From Sperchopsis tessellata (taxonomy: Eukaryota > Arthropoda > Insecta > Coleoptera > Hydrophilidae), in assembly GCA_033557685.1 (NCBI GenBank), contig JAWQRN010000251.1:1-32982 (forward strand): a stretch of DNA of 32,982 bases. The letters run 5' to 3'. Position numbers and translations under genes: made by a program. Positions 10,640 to 22,851 of the stretch are shown here, one piece after another (positions within the stretch are counted from its first letter, which is position 1; the number at the start of each line of letters is the position of its first letter). The notes beneath the pieces were generated by a model. That model did no database searches. It saw nothing but the letters and a program-made list of their open reading frames with translations, and was not told the origin of the DNA.

Positions 10640-12420
10640 TTGCCACAAAATATTCACGATGCTATTCAAGCAAATATTTTGTTTTACAGTCTAATTAATT
10701 TGTAATGTTTTTTTTTATTGTCTTTTGAATAAATGACTTACTAAGATATTTACTTATACTTAGTCTAAGTTCTTATTTTTCTGCTCCTTATCATGCTTCA
10801 TCTTATGACACTTTCCAGTCTCTTTACATTAAACATTGGCACTTTCCAGTCGGTAGGTACATTTTTTTTCAAAGGTTGAGCGACTTGTCGGAGTGAATAG
10901 AGATGCGACGTTGATTCCTTAACAAATAAATTGCCAGTGACATGTAAATTCTATAATTTAAATCTCTTTTAATATATACAGTAATGAGACAAGCTTACCA
11001 TCATAAGCAGCTGCTTATTAAAAAAAAAGATTCTAAAAAACTTAATTCCTGTGAAATTAAGCAGACAGGTACAAAACACATTCAGATCGTTTAAGGAAAC
11101 TAACCGTCATTTCAAAGTCAAGGGGTAAACAAAACATTGGTTCTAACTGTACCAAGAGTTGTACATCCTCTAGAATATGTACGGCTTAAAATCCACTTGA
11201 TGTTTTAGAAAGCTTTATACTTTATACAATGAAAGCTGCAGTTACGATACGCTGCAGGATAATGCACTTTCCGATTGCCATTAAATATCTTATGGACTTA
11301 AAATGCATAAAGATGCTTGAAAACTTGCATTAAATACCATACCTTTTACGGATTATACAAATAAGGTTTAAACTTTTATAAGAATTAGCATACACAGGAA
11401 TATTTACTGAAGCGTTCAAAGTAATCTATATTCAACTCCAAAGCGTAAACATAATAGACTAGTGATCAATAAACAGACGGTAAATGTACTACTTTTAAGG
11501 GAATCATCTCCATCATTATTAGTAGACATTTATCTACAGCCCAATTTTCTTTCCCTCGACATGGTTGTGCGTTCTTCTTAAACACGTGACTCCCAAAAAT
11601 ATCTAAGCTCCCCATCCCAACTGTAATTGGGTCTACGACTTGGTTCCCCATATCATCGATTATCGTCTTGCAAGTTGCCCCATTTTCACTTCCCCGCCTT
11701 TCTATAACAACCTTCAACATAGTCGGTCATCTAGCACGAATTCTCAAAACTATAATATATGAGTATATATATATATATAATACTTCTCTGCCTTGTTTTG
11801 AGATTTTGAATGTGCGATGTTGCTTAGAAGGTCAAAACTTGCAATGTTTTCCTAAGAAATATATCTATCAATCGGTAAGAGATGGCACAGTAGTGTGCTC
11901 TTAGTGTACACATTGGCTAGCATAGCCAAATTTCCTTGATCATCACAAGATTCATCCTAAAGACTATATATTTGCTTTCTGCAACTAGATCAATCATTTG
12001 TTGGAGCTTTTCGACTGTATGAGTAAAAAATTCTAGATCTCTGAACATATACTCTGCTCTGAAGATGTTCGATAAGGTTTGGTTTTGAATACACTTTTAT
12101 ATTATTTGGATCGGATCAATATAGGTAGGTGGAATGTCATTTAGGACAAAAGATTTTCATTTAAATGTAGATGTTTTGATCGAATCAAATTTTTCTTTAT
12201 TTGCATCTTGAATTAGGTAGGATTTTCGACTCTTTCTTATCATTAATAGTCCCACCTAAGCCTCTGACTTTGTTTGTTTATGTAACATATCGTTCTTTCA
12301 GATTAGCAAATCTATCTAGTTTTACTTTGATCTTTATATTTTAACAATTATAGATATTTTCTATCTAAATTAATTGGATATTTGTAGTCAAACATGCTTA
12401 CAAACAATATAATATAATAA
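10640..12420. other. Gene-free stretch, nothing recognised
   Basis: No family could be assigned. A minus-strand frame at 11720-11466 (84 codons) lies in a less AT-rich patch and reads in part IFGSHVFKKNAQPCRGKENW. It may be a transposon scrap, but I do not recognise it. A short AT run occurs at about 11763-11780. Confidence 0.55.
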
Positions 12421-12421
12421 A

Positions 12422-12702
12422 AGTTAAAAACAAGTTGAAGCGTCAAGGTTTTCGAAACCTTTTTATTCCATCTTCAGACCTGTAATAAAAACAATGAGGC
12501 AAAATTACAATCACATGACAAGTTACAAACAGTTAGTACCAACTCTATGTAACCTGTTATGTGTTGTCAAGTTTGACCAATGTTATTACCAACTTTTTGT
12601 AACTTGCCATGTATTTGTAATTGTGTCCCATTGTTTTAATTTTTACTAAGGGTCTGCAGATGGAATCAAAAGTTTTTTGGTTAACCATATAACTTGTTTC
12701 AA
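12422..12702. repeat. 280-bp imperfect palindrome with Penelope-type terminal motifs
   Basis: The left arm (12422-12540) and right arm (12589-12702) are reverse complements through most of their length. Paired blocks include ATTCCATCTTCAGACC with GGTCTGCAGATGGAAT, AAAACAATG with CATTGTTTT, and ACAAGTTACAAA with TTTGTAACTTG-type sequence. The 48-bp centre carries ACCAACTCTATGTAACCTG, a second copy in direct order of the start of the right arm (ACCAACTTTTTGTAACTTG). On the minus strand the left arm reads CTGAAGATGG, a spacer, then TTTCGAAAACC. A CTGAAGATGG box followed by CGAAAC-like sequence is typical of the termini of Penelope-like retroelements. I infer a Penelope terminal repeat left in inverted duplicate. 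Confidence 0.65.
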
Positions 12703-12769
12703 TTTTTTTGTCAACCAGACCATATCCAATTATACATTTTTTTATACTATATTTAACGAAACGATTGCT

Positions 12770-13230
12770 GCCAGACTCTAAACGTTTCTAACTGTGCTTT
12801 TTTGTATAATGGCCCTTCAAATAGTCAGTATGTAGTCAATCTCGTTCTTGCCACTGTTAAGACCTAGCCCGGTTTATTTGTGCGATATTTTCTTGCCATT
12901 TGTTATTTACAGATTATTTGATTCTGCAAAATCCAAAGCCTTCTGGTTTTTGTATCCTATTTTGCATTAGTTTCATATGTCTTAAAATGTGCATTTGAAC
13001 TTTCATGAGAGATCTGCATTTCAAATTTTGCGACTATGTCTGATATGCTCTCAAATTTGACTATTACATTTTTGTGTCTTTTGTGAACCATGAAACACAT
13101 TACATATTTTCTTCTATCCTTATTACCACGGTAGTATAACATATGCCCACTTTGGGATTAGCTATTCTCCTTTTCCATCTCTACTATCTTCGCTTCGCTG
13201 TATAATGAATGTGCTATAGTTGCTTTAATA
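12770..13230 (-). pseudogene. LINE apurinic endonuclease relic
   Basis: The minus-strand frame 13142-12957 gives LYYRGNKDRRKYVMCFMVHK, followed by KFESISDIVAKFEMQISH. These match the central strands of the APE-type endonuclease of LINEs often annotated as craniofacial-development-protein-2-like: a YYSGxxxxxxGVGFMVxK strand, then FxxISDRIxxLxLxI. Further down, about 12860-12824, another frame gives GKNEIDYIL, which is the KNxIDYIL motif near the catalytic aspartate of the same domain. It is preceded by a decayed WTW region. There is no reverse transcriptase. The piece lies immediately beyond the Penelope-type palindrome. Its 5' boundary is uncertain. Confidence 0.6.
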
Positions 13231-14020
13231 TGCTTTGGTAACAATTTAAACTCCGCGGATTCTTAGCACCCTCTTCCTTCTTACGCTGGTCCACGACAGC
13301 TCAGCTAAACACATCTGAAAAGCATTATCATACCCGCCATTCAAGGATGCACCCCATACCAATTATTAAATTAATTGTAGTGTACTAGCTTATACATAAA
13401 TCAAGAAACAAAGCAAGTAATTCCTTAATACAGTGTAGTCATAAAGCTTCGCAACATAATTTAGAATAATATTTTATTACGAAATAAACTGTAACTAGAT
13501 AAAAACCAAAACGGCCATCAAGATAAAAACAAGTTTCGTCGTAAATATAAAAGCTACGTACCTAATAGCAGCATTAGATCCAAGAGCCAATTACGTCTTT
13601 GTATGTCAGACTGGCAGGGTAGTTTTTACTGCTTCTTTTCAGTTTCCTTAATACGATTGGATTACGAATTCTTCGTTTATCTGAACGATGTGAGTAGGCA
13701 GCCACATAAAACAAGTAACCACTCTTGCAGTCGCCTGATAGCGACCTTCGTCACTCGTAAAGTCACAGAATTCACTGCCTCGAACTGGGGAGATATTGAC
13801 GAGCCGTAAACGCATATAATAGCTTTAAATATTTACGTAACTACGCTTATCATCTCTATTTTCCTCAACATATAAAGAATAGTAACTTATAAGCATAATA
13901 TATTGCAGAAGGCATAGCGGTTTTATTGCAAATAATAAATAACACATATAAAAAGAATATAAATGTTTGCTCAGAAAACTTTCCTCCTGATGCCACATAT
14001 AACGCATGAAACATACTACT
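13230..14020. other. Gene-free stretch, unassigned
   Basis: A moderately GC-rich patch at 13600-13805 carries a 68-codon plus-strand frame with no recognised motif. Nothing else was identified. Confidence 0.55.
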
Positions 14021-14131
14021 CCAGAGATTATGCGTCCACACCTAGAAATTTTACCGCATCCAGAGTTTCACCTGGAATTAGGTTCTTTTACGTAAACGAT
14101 GTCTTCATTTACCAACAATAAATGGGATCTT
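14021..14131 (-). mobile_element. SINE copy 2 (fragment, minus orientation)
   Basis: About 110 bp aligns with 23250-23360 in the same orientation. Shared blocks are TTTTACCGCATC, CTGGAATT, TTCTTTTAC, GTCTTCATTTACC and ACAATA. Both the tRNA-like head and the 3' tail are missing, so this is an internal fragment. Confidence 0.75.
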
Positions 14132-14510
14132 ATAAAAAACGTTTTTGTGAGTGTTACACATGTATATATAGTGTAACGTTCTGTAAATATGGTTCTGTCT
14201 ATAATCGTTTCTGAAACACATTTAAAATAATATAAAATATCAATGAGTTGAAATCTAGATAATTCTCGACGTCTCGTTGGAACCAGCACTGTCAATTTTC
14301 ATTTGACACTTAATTTATTTCCCGTTCGTACTACCTTTTAATTATTTTGCAATCTGCTAGTTATATGAATATGTTTTTGAGGGGTAAGCTTGTTCTATAT
14401 TACACGCAATAATGTAAAGATGATGATCAACTTTCGTTGCAGCATGTATTATCGCTTAGGACATATTTACTCATTAGTCATCTCTTATAGACTTTATTAT
14501 TTATTCCTTC

Positions 14511-14538
14511 CTGAAAATGAGGCGATATGCCTCGAAAC
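14511..14538 (+). other. Hammerhead-like hairpin, probable Penelope terminus
   Basis: CTGAAAATGAGGC-GATAT-GCCTCGAAAC contains a perfect 5-bp stem (14519-14523 with 14529-14533) around a 5-nt loop, flanked by CTGA and GAAAC. That is the order of core elements in a hammerhead ribozyme (CTGANGA, stem II, GAAA). Three extra bases separate CTGA from TGA, so if it once was a ribozyme this copy is probably inactive. Penelope-like elements are known to carry hammerhead motifs in their terminal repeats. Confidence 0.4.
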
Positions 14539-15292
14539 AAATCGACTGCAATAATTAGTAAATAATTTATATTTGGTGTTTTTCTTTTGGACCTTTACCT
14601 ATTTATAACTACTTTATTGTTTCCATGGGATCAAAGGCCTTCATTAAACAAACTTATTACATTCATTTACTAACCTTGATTTATCTTATCTACATGGAAA
14701 TTATTAAATCGAATAATATATTCTCTGATGTGTAATATATTTAGTTTAACTACCAAGATATAATTTTACATTATAAATGGCTTACTAAATTAGATTTGCT
14801 AATAACTGTATTATTTTGTAATTATTATCATTATAATTGTGACGACTCCTGTCTACTAACTTACATAGTATATGAAACACCCACATGTACTTCGTTAGTT
14901 AAGTTCATGTGCAATATTTTCTTTAACCCTTATACTTCCAAGGAGGGTAACACAATTATTTTTACTTAGTTTAACTCAAATTTAATAATTGATATTTAAA
15001 CTTTTGATTTTTCGTTTACTACATTGCAAACATATATTAATTTCTATATAAAAATATGTGAGGATAGTTTCATTACACTACTTGGTAAAATATGTAACAA
15101 AATATAAGTACAGAAAAAATCGTTTCAACCGAAAATTAAATATAAATAAAGCTATATAGATTACGTTTTGTTTCATTAAATGTGTTTTATTTTTCAAATT
15201 GGTTTTTGTTGCAGGTATAAGTGCTATTCTGTACTGTAATTGGGAAGCATTTTTGTAATTAGATCTAAAATAAAATAAATATATTCCGAAAA

Positions 15293-15354
15293 AGTTATAA
15301 ACTAACAATGTGCGGCAACGGGCAATTATAAACGAACAATGTGCGGCAAAGGGC
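15293..15354. repeat. Two-copy 30-bp tandem duplication
   Basis: Two adjacent copies of TTATAAAC-AACAATGTGCGGCAA-GGGC, differing at a few bases, at about 15293-15323 and 15326-15354. The second copy runs into the GC-rich sequence GGGCGGCCCGCAAG. Confidence 0.85.
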
Positions 15355-15425
15355 GGCCCGCAAGCCGCATGCGGTATACACGCATATTTTTGGCTGCGCA
15401 AAAGGGTTGACCATATACACATAGC
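15340..15425 (-). mobile_element. Possible hAT-type terminus
   Basis: On the minus strand the sequence reads GGTCAACCCTTTTGCGCAGCC, then CCGCATGCGGCTTGCGGGCC. Many hAT transposons have ends of the form CAGNGGTNxxCAACCTTTTTG followed by GCGGGCCGC-like subterminal sequence. CCGCATGCGG is a perfect 10-bp palindrome. No transposase and no certain partner end were found; GGCCGCGGCCCTCGTCCGG at about 15691 could be the other side. Confidence 0.3.
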
Positions 15426-18139
15426 ATATGGCCCGTATATGTTTTTTAAAATCGTGTTTATTATACATTTTTAAAATGGTATGATTAAATTAAAATATGA
15501 AAAATAATTTTTTAAGCATAAAGAGGTGCGTGCTTTCTTTTGGTGAGGTTACACAAATAAAAAAATCTCTACCGGCGATTACTGAAAGAGGCGTTACAAA
15601 GCTTCAATGTACTTCCTACAGATAAACTCTAAATAAGATTCCAGACTTTGTTTAGTGTTTATGTGTGGTAAGTTCTTTAAATCTTTATAAGGCCGCGGCC
15701 CTCGTCCGGTCATAACAATAACACACAACGTCCCTTATACGTATACGTCGTGGTATCCCCTTACAACTTAACGTTAGCCAACATCTGATAGAAAATCTAC
15801 ACAATCATGTTTGTTGCAAATCTGTATCTGTAAACAAAAAAATAAACTTTTGTTGGTATTATTGAAGATTTACAAAAACGGTTTTCAACAAGATTTGTGG
15901 ATTTTTATAAACAAAGCATCGAAATGCCATTATTTCTTTTAATGTAGAACAACCAACAACAGATGGAAGTATTGGAATTATAACATAATGAAACCTTATA
16001 GAATGCACTTTCGTTAAAAAACATCAAAAAATTGGATCGATGCTTGCCAAGAAAAATTTTAAGAACTAAACAAAATCTGCAGTCACACTAAAGAGAGAAT
16101 CACACGTGTCACATGCATAAACTATTTTAATTTTTTTTTACGTTCAATAATTTTTCGTTCAGTTTGTTTCATACCTTGTAGTTAGGTACTTAACAATATT
16201 TCTAATTTTTTTTTTAGAATTATGTAGGTAATAAAAATGTATACCTTACTGGAGATTTTATTAATAGCTTGAGGCTCGATTATTAAAAGTAAACGTTGAA
16301 TGTAGCCTATATGTCAGAAACGGTTTCCGACTTTTCACTAGAATGCTATGAATAAGTACTGAGGTGAATGATCCCGAAAATTTTATGATAATGATCGTGA
16401 ACTATAAGATTTAGCTTAATTACAGATGAAAATAAAGATTATGCAGAAAAACAAATAAAATATGATACTAGTATTTCTGCGGATCAATTTAATCTGCGAC
16501 CAAGCAAACTCCAATGCTATAATTGTTTACAACAGGCACAACTGCACTCATACTCTTTCTGCAAAGAGATGGACGAGTAGAAATCCTCTGAAAATAAAAG
16601 CAGTTGCAGCCATTGTAATACCAGCTGAAAAATACGTGGAAATCAAATAAAGGTTGCCAAGTTCCGGAATTCTCATCATGTTTTTTTGCAATCAATTTTT
16701 CACTACAGTAATGTGGAAAACAAGATTTAAAGAGCTTTGCAGTTTCAAAAGATCTGACGGTTCACAAACTAGAGTAGCTAGAATCGAGTAAAGAAAAGAT
16801 AAACTTTAGGTAATAAGAAACATATTCAATATATTTTACAAAAAATTCAAAAATAATTTCAAACCTGGCTAGCACCTGACCGTTGTTGAGCACTTTGCAC
16901 CTTATAGAGGAAACGGTTCGTTTCAAGATTATATGAATTAAAAATCAAGTCAATATAAAATTAAAATAAGATGCATCTACTGCGTATATTTGCAATTTGT
17001 AGTTATATATTGGAATGATACATAACAATCCAGTATAACATCAAGGTACAAGTACTTTCACCGATTTAATGAACTTCGTGCATATTTTGCATTTACTTAT
17101 CTATCTGTACCTCTTCCTAAATAAATTAAAGTCAAGTTCACACTAAAGCGCTCTACCTGCGTTCTTGTTATTAATGTTTCTCGGGGAAGTGAGAGGATTT
17201 TGTTGAACAGTTGTACTTCGTTAGATAGCTAATAAAAAGAAGAAATTATTCACTTAATTTATACGGTTAATGTATAAATATTTTTTTTTTAGATAAATCG
17301 ACTCTATTGGTCGGAACTTTATTAAGAAAATGAAAAACTAAATAAGTTTTCACCTGATGTTTCGAAATGGTCAGTGTTTTTGGATATTTTAATAGTAATA
17401 AAGAAATTTCAAGATGCTACGTATTAAAATTAGTAAATAGCTAGTTTTTTATACAATTTTTAACTTTAAATATCTCAAAAATGGTTTATTTTTGCATGAG
17501 GCAAGTATGGTTAAATGTGTTGTACATTAGCTAAAATATCTGGTGTTAAAAGGAATACGCTGATTTACCAGTAACCCTGTATGTTCGAATTTGCTGCCTT
17601 GACTTCAGTTTTATATTTGTACCAAAAAAAAGAAAATTCTTACAAAGTTATATGATAATGTAAAGGAAGCAAATCAAAAACAATTGTACATTATAATGAA
17701 ACTCGTTTGTTTCGTATATTTTTGGAACGAATATATATGCGGCATTAGACTCCTATACAACATGGAAAAAGAAATGTATTGCGATATACATGCAGCAACA
17801 TGTAGTAGATGCAATCAAAACTGTTAGTGTCATCTAAATTAAACACAAGAAGAAAACGTGGAGATTTTATGAGAAACCAGGATAAGAAAACCAGATTTAT
17901 GTGCTTTGTTTGTAAGGAAACAGATATGTACAAATCGTTGAGTTGAAACTGTTACTGCTAAATGTACAAAATGATCAAAGCAGTAGATTAATAGTATATG
18001 TTTACACTAAGTGGTGTTTTAAAGGGTTGAAATCATGTTTCATATTTTATCCCTATTCGTAATAGTAAGTTGTAAATAACAGTAGTTGGTAGTAGAAGGG
18101 TATAATGGCTACCTATATCTTCATCCTTACAGTTTGATG

Positions 18140-18290
18140 CACACGTTTTGCAGCAGAAACCTTTCTCCACGTCGTGCTCTTACTCGAAAAGGAACATTAT
18201 GCATTCCACTCTTAATCGGGCCTCGTCACTAAATACAACTTCACTATATTCATCATCTAATTACATAAGTTCTCTGGATCACTGCAGACA
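18140..18290 (-). pseudogene. Tc1-like transposase catalytic-region scrap
   Basis: Minus-strand translation gives VVFSDEARLRVE around 18240-18205, the first catalytic block of Tc1-type transposases (a VLFSDESRF motif). After a frameshift, RVRARRGERFLLQN is readable around 18185-18150, matching the following VRRRxGERF block. In the intact family about 12 residues separate these blocks, as here. Upstream and downstream parts of the protein were not recovered. The order and spacing of the two blocks support the call, but the piece is short and broken. Confidence 0.6.
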
Positions 18291-18505
18291 ATATCGTAGA
18301 TGTTAACCTGTCCCCCTCTACTAGATTATCCAACCCTATCAATTGCACATAACTGAACAAAATCTATGTATTCTGGATATGTTAGTTTACCAAGCGAATA
18401 TCAAAGAACCCAACTATTTATTTATTTAAAACTCAATTTATTTAACAACTCAATAATTAACGAATAAAAAGTAGGAATCACAGAATGCTGCTGCTTTAAA
18501 AAACA

Positions 18506-18550
18506 ATATAATATAATATAATATAATATAATATATATATATATATATAT
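18506..18550. repeat. (ATATA)n then (AT)n microsatellite
   Basis: Pentamer ATATA units from about 18506 to 18530 grade into a pure AT run to 18550. They lie just downstream of the 3' end of the minus-strand LINE coding trace, where LINE tails commonly seed microsatellites. Confidence 0.9.
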
Positions 18551-18589
18551 AAACAAAATATATACACAAAATCACAAAAATCAAAGTTA

Positions 18590-20300
18590 ATTCTTAAAAA
18601 AGTAACTAAAACAACCTAGGTAGTATAGATCTTAGTTCCAAGATACTGGTTGAAAAAGTATCAATCCGATCGTGCACCACATGAAAACTGTTACACATTC
18701 GATGTAGGGGAAAACCTATTAAAACATGTGATCTTGGCCAATCAAGGAAGAATGTCCTATAAGTTCTAGTTGCCAAGCTAGGGATCAGAAAACAACTTAA
18801 AGAAAGAAATTCTGGATCATCAATTCGGAAGTTGACAACCTTGAAAAGAAACGTCACTTCAGAAGTACTACGACGAGAGGAGAGAGAGAGAGATGATATT
18901 CGAAGATTCTAGCAACATAATATGGGAAACCTCTAAGTGGGGTAAAACCAAAATCGCTCTGCACGGACTTCAGGATGTTTATCTATTGTTGACTAAGAGG
19001 AGACCCAATAACAAAACAATACTCAAGTTTAGAGGGGACAAAAGCGTAAAATAGTGTATTCAATAAAAAAGGGTCAACAAATTGACAGGCAGTTCTTATA
19101 ACAAAATCAAGCAAAAACGCGTCGAAGCTGAAGTTAACTAATGTGTCGGTAGAAAGTCATTCCTCCATCAGAAACCATACCAAGATCCCTCATAGAATCA
19201 ACCAAATCCAAGATAGTACCATTAACATTGTAGTGAAATTTAATGGTAGTACGTTTACGAGTAAAACTTGTAACTTTACATTATGTTGTAAGTAGTTGAT
19301 ACTAATGCACAAGGAAGTCTAAATCACCTTGCAGGCTAATACCGTCCGTAGTATCTTTTAAGGAAGCAAACAGCTTAAGCTCATCAGCAAAAAGAACACT
19401 TTTATTGAGAAAGCAATCATTAATGACATTAACGAAAATGATGAATATAAAGTTCCCAGTATTGATCCCTGGGGGACTCCAGAGGTAGCCAAGAATGAAT
19501 AAGAACTAAAACCCTGGTGATTAACAGACAACTGACGATTGAATAAATAAGATCTGAAAAAACTAATCAAAGAAGTGAAAAAACCAAATAAAGTAAGCTT
19601 AGAAAGAAGTAATCAATGATCAATGTGATCAAAACCCTTGGCAAAGTTGGTAAAAATGACATCAACATGCCCACCATCACCCAACAACTGAGAGAAATTA
19701 GGTATAGGATGATACATTTGACAAGGTAGATCTTATATACGATTCTGCACCTGTGTATAATCTAATGAATGAATAACGGATTCAAAAACCTTCGCAAAGT
19801 TCGAAAGACTAGTAATAAGTCTGTAGTTTTTGACATCACTTGCATCACCCGTCTTATGAACTGGAACAATCCAAGAACGCTTCCAGATCTCGCGGAAGGA
19901 AGCAAAGGTTGAAATTATTGATAAGGGATAAGAAGAAACAGTATGACAAACTCTCAGTAATAAAACCCGGGATAAGGTCAGGCCTTGATGACACCTTAGG
20001 CTTAATACGTTATATTGCCGAAGTAACAAGCGTAAGAGTTATGCTGTCAAGAGAAATTGAGAAATCTAGAAAATTCAACAAATAATGGAAATGCGTTGAC
20101 AATATCAAGAGGAGTGTCCTGCTCACCAAACTCACCAACCATTGAATAGAGCAAAGAACCTCCACCCTTACGAGAGTTATAAAGCCAGAAGTATTTAGGA
20201 CAAGTCCTAATAGGCGCATCAGCGAAGTGCTTGAAGGTCTCAGGTATAGCCAGTTTGGTTGACCGACTCAAACTGAGATATAGCCAAGTATGTCAACAGA
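18590..20300 (-). pseudogene. Jockey/CR1-like LINE reverse transcriptase, 5'-truncated and inactivated
   Basis: This is a decayed reverse transcriptase of a non-LTR retrotransposon, read from about 20300 down to 18606. In order: a linker region (PKYFWLYNSRKGGGSLLYSM, about 20200-20140); fingers (EIWKRSWIVPVHKTGDASDV, then KNYRLITSLSNFAKVFE, about 19890-19770); palm motif SGVPQGSILG (about 19483-19454); motif C as FADE at about 19390 where active enzymes have FADD; then DLGMVSD, LEYCFVIGSP and the C-terminal FRIDDPEF to ILPRLF before the stop at 18606. The frame changes several times. The endonuclease is missing, so the copy is truncated at 5', as is usual for LINEs. The 3' boundary is uncertain and may include the microsatellite at 18506-18550 or extend to about 18416. 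Confidence 0.85.
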
Positions 20301-20319
20301 CTTCGGTTCAAAAGTTTAT

Positions 20320-22850
20320 GTGAGGCGCCCCCGAATAAATCATAATGTGCTGAAGTGAAACGGTTTTTGTACATTAATATCAATTTAATTAATCATTCTT
20401 CGTTTTGTGTAAAAGTACTAGCACAAAATATATAAATATAGACTTAATTCTAATTATCTGTACGTGATTGCCGACGATATATTCATGTCGACCTACGCTA
20501 ATGAGTTTGGGGTCCTAGAATGCCGAACAAAGAACATTGCTATGTAGGATGTATGCATCAGAAACCCCTAATGGAAATAAATGTACTGCTGATTCGCCAT
20601 CATACAGTTAGTGAGTAATTATTTGAACAATTCCTCAAGGAAATTTATATAAATTTAGTTATTGCTAGGAAAGCTAGGGAATTTGCTGGTAAGGCTTAGC
20701 CCAGGATTTATTGCTAATCTGCAAAGAAGCGTCGTCGTGTTGGTGGTATTCGGTGCACTTATTTAGAATTTTCCAAATTACCATTTTCCGTGTGAGTAAA
20801 CTTTGGCGTACGACCTTATCATCACAACATCTCTGTTTCGCGTCGACCCATATAATTAGGCTGTCATGTAATGAGTTGTTTCCAGAAGGCCCCTCTCATA
20901 TGCAGGAACGAAGGTAGTGCTGTAACACGCGAGACAGCTACCGCGGCCAATTTAAATACGCTAAAAATGTTTAATAACACCTTTCGGTCTAACGAATCGA
21001 GAACACTGCATTTGGATGGACGTTCTAAATACTTGCATCTATTATATAATAGTTTCCAATAAGTGCTTTATAATTTGCCATGAACATTACAAAAAAATAT
21101 ACTAAACAATAGCTGTAACATTTAAACACACATTTACCAAGTTGTGCGCTTTATCTGGTGGAGAAGGTTACTTTCTGGATCAAATGAGCGAAATTAAGCT
21201 TGAACATCCTAGCGAAATTAAGTTTCTTACAAAAAGCTAAAAATTAAACCAAAAAGCTTTTATCGAAAGGTAACTGCCACATATGTAGATATTATCTTTG
21301 GTTCAAGTGAAATAATGGTCTCAATCTTTCGTTGAGGTTTATAACACTGGTATTCTTCATTTTTGAGGTCAAGATATATTTAGCTGTTCTTTTTCTTTAG
21401 AAAGTTATTTATTTTGTATAGCACCCTGTGAGCGGTTATAAAGTCAAACGGTAATAATACGCCCCACCGGCGATTAAGAGCTGAAATAGTTGTTGCTAAC
21501 CCAAGGAAAGTCTGTTACACATAATTTAAATAGTTTTTACACTCCAGAAAGGATATATGTATTAAATTTAAATATAACTAAATTTGAGTTGCAAGGATCA
21601 TTTCATACATCAGGGTATAATGTCATTATCATCTGCAATCATTTATACCAATCTAAGGTATGATCCTGGGATCTTCCACGGCTCTCAGACTTTCGGCAGT
21701 GTACAAAATTATCACAGCAGGATAACAGAAATTTGGTTGTATCAACTCACAGGCTTGACACCACATACAAAATCACATAGGAAACGCGTCCCGGTTTACC
21801 ACCATATCATTAAAAAATTTCAACTAGACAGTGACGCTTAAATATGTAGGCACTGAATTAAGGTTTATTTCTTAATTTGACCTTTAAAACATTTCTTATA
21901 AACTATTCATTGATTCAACAAACATAAACTAATCACAGTAAATACCAGCACTTTAAAAGTTTGTAAACGTTGACAAAAATGTATCTAAAGTTTTTATCTA
22001 GAGAAGGTGGACTTTACAAAATTTGAAGGACATTCGACAAAGGGGCTTAGTTTGAACACTTCTGGCAGGCCCTCTCGTTTGCGTCAGCTTTATCAGAATT
22101 AAATGATGCTGTGTATGCTCGTGCACGCACAGATGCCTCGTTATTATCTGATACATATTCAATTTTCAGTGACACATAATCGAAAATATATATTCACGAA
22201 TTTGTTATAAACAACATACGTCGATAATATATTCAATTCGCTACGTGTAATATTACGCAAATCGAACGTGCTTTGTTAACAGGAGTGTCTACCTATCCAT
22301 TCGAATTCGGATTAAAACTTTGATGTGTGAAATGTGGATATGCAATGATCATTTCCTTTGCTTGGCAGTTGTGGTGAGCTAATCATTTTATAAAGCAGAT
22401 TCGGAAAAAATACTTTCAGAAAAAGACAAGTTTAGTTAAATAATTGCAAAAGTTCGAACTTGATTTATTAGGCAGCAAAGCATGCCAAACAACTAAACTG
22501 AAAGAAATTAAATATTTTGTGTTTTACTTTCCGTCTTGCCACCAAGTGATTCACTTTAGAGGAAATTTGATCACCTATTACAAATTAGTTCGACCGGGTG
22601 TTGTATTTTTATCTAGGAGCAGGGTAAGGTAAACGCACAAGTATGTATAGAAAACAGTGAATTTTTAACAATGGTAAATTTTAAAAAAAAAACATGCCTC
22701 GACTTACTGTCTCATATAAAGACTCGGCTACCTGATATTTTTAGAGTTTATGTTTGCTTCATTATTACGGCTAATTTAAAGAGAATAATGAAAATTTTTA
22801 TTTAAATGTTTTAAGTCCTTGCACTAATCATTCATTTTAAGTTAGTTGTG
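20320..22850. other. Gene-free stretch, nothing firmly assigned
   Basis: Less AT-rich patches at about 20710-21060 and 21580-21840 carry frames of 60-85 codons that match no family I know. At about 21420-21440 the minus strand reads CAGGGTGCTATACAAAATAA, which resembles a Tc1/mariner end, but no partner was found. Confidence 0.5.
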
Positions 22851-22851
22851 T

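Larger units (their letters stand above)
14600..18130. other. Mostly unassigned AT-rich stretch
   Basis: The only structure is at 15290-15430 (listed separately). The sequence at 17565-17585, read on the minus strand, is CATACAGGGTTACTGGTAAA, which looks like a Tc1/mariner end, and 17455-17490 resembles 5228-5250. Frames of 60-114 codons in this stretch are AT-rich and match nothing I know. Confidence 0.55.

Noticed and set aside
10403..10669. 88-codon minus-strand frame
   Set aside because: It lies antisense across SINE copy 1 and is explained by that repeat.
15078..15422. 114-codon minus-strand frame as a gene
   Set aside because: It begins in the possible hAT end and continues as a low-complexity Phe/Tyr/Asn/Lys run; no recognised motif.
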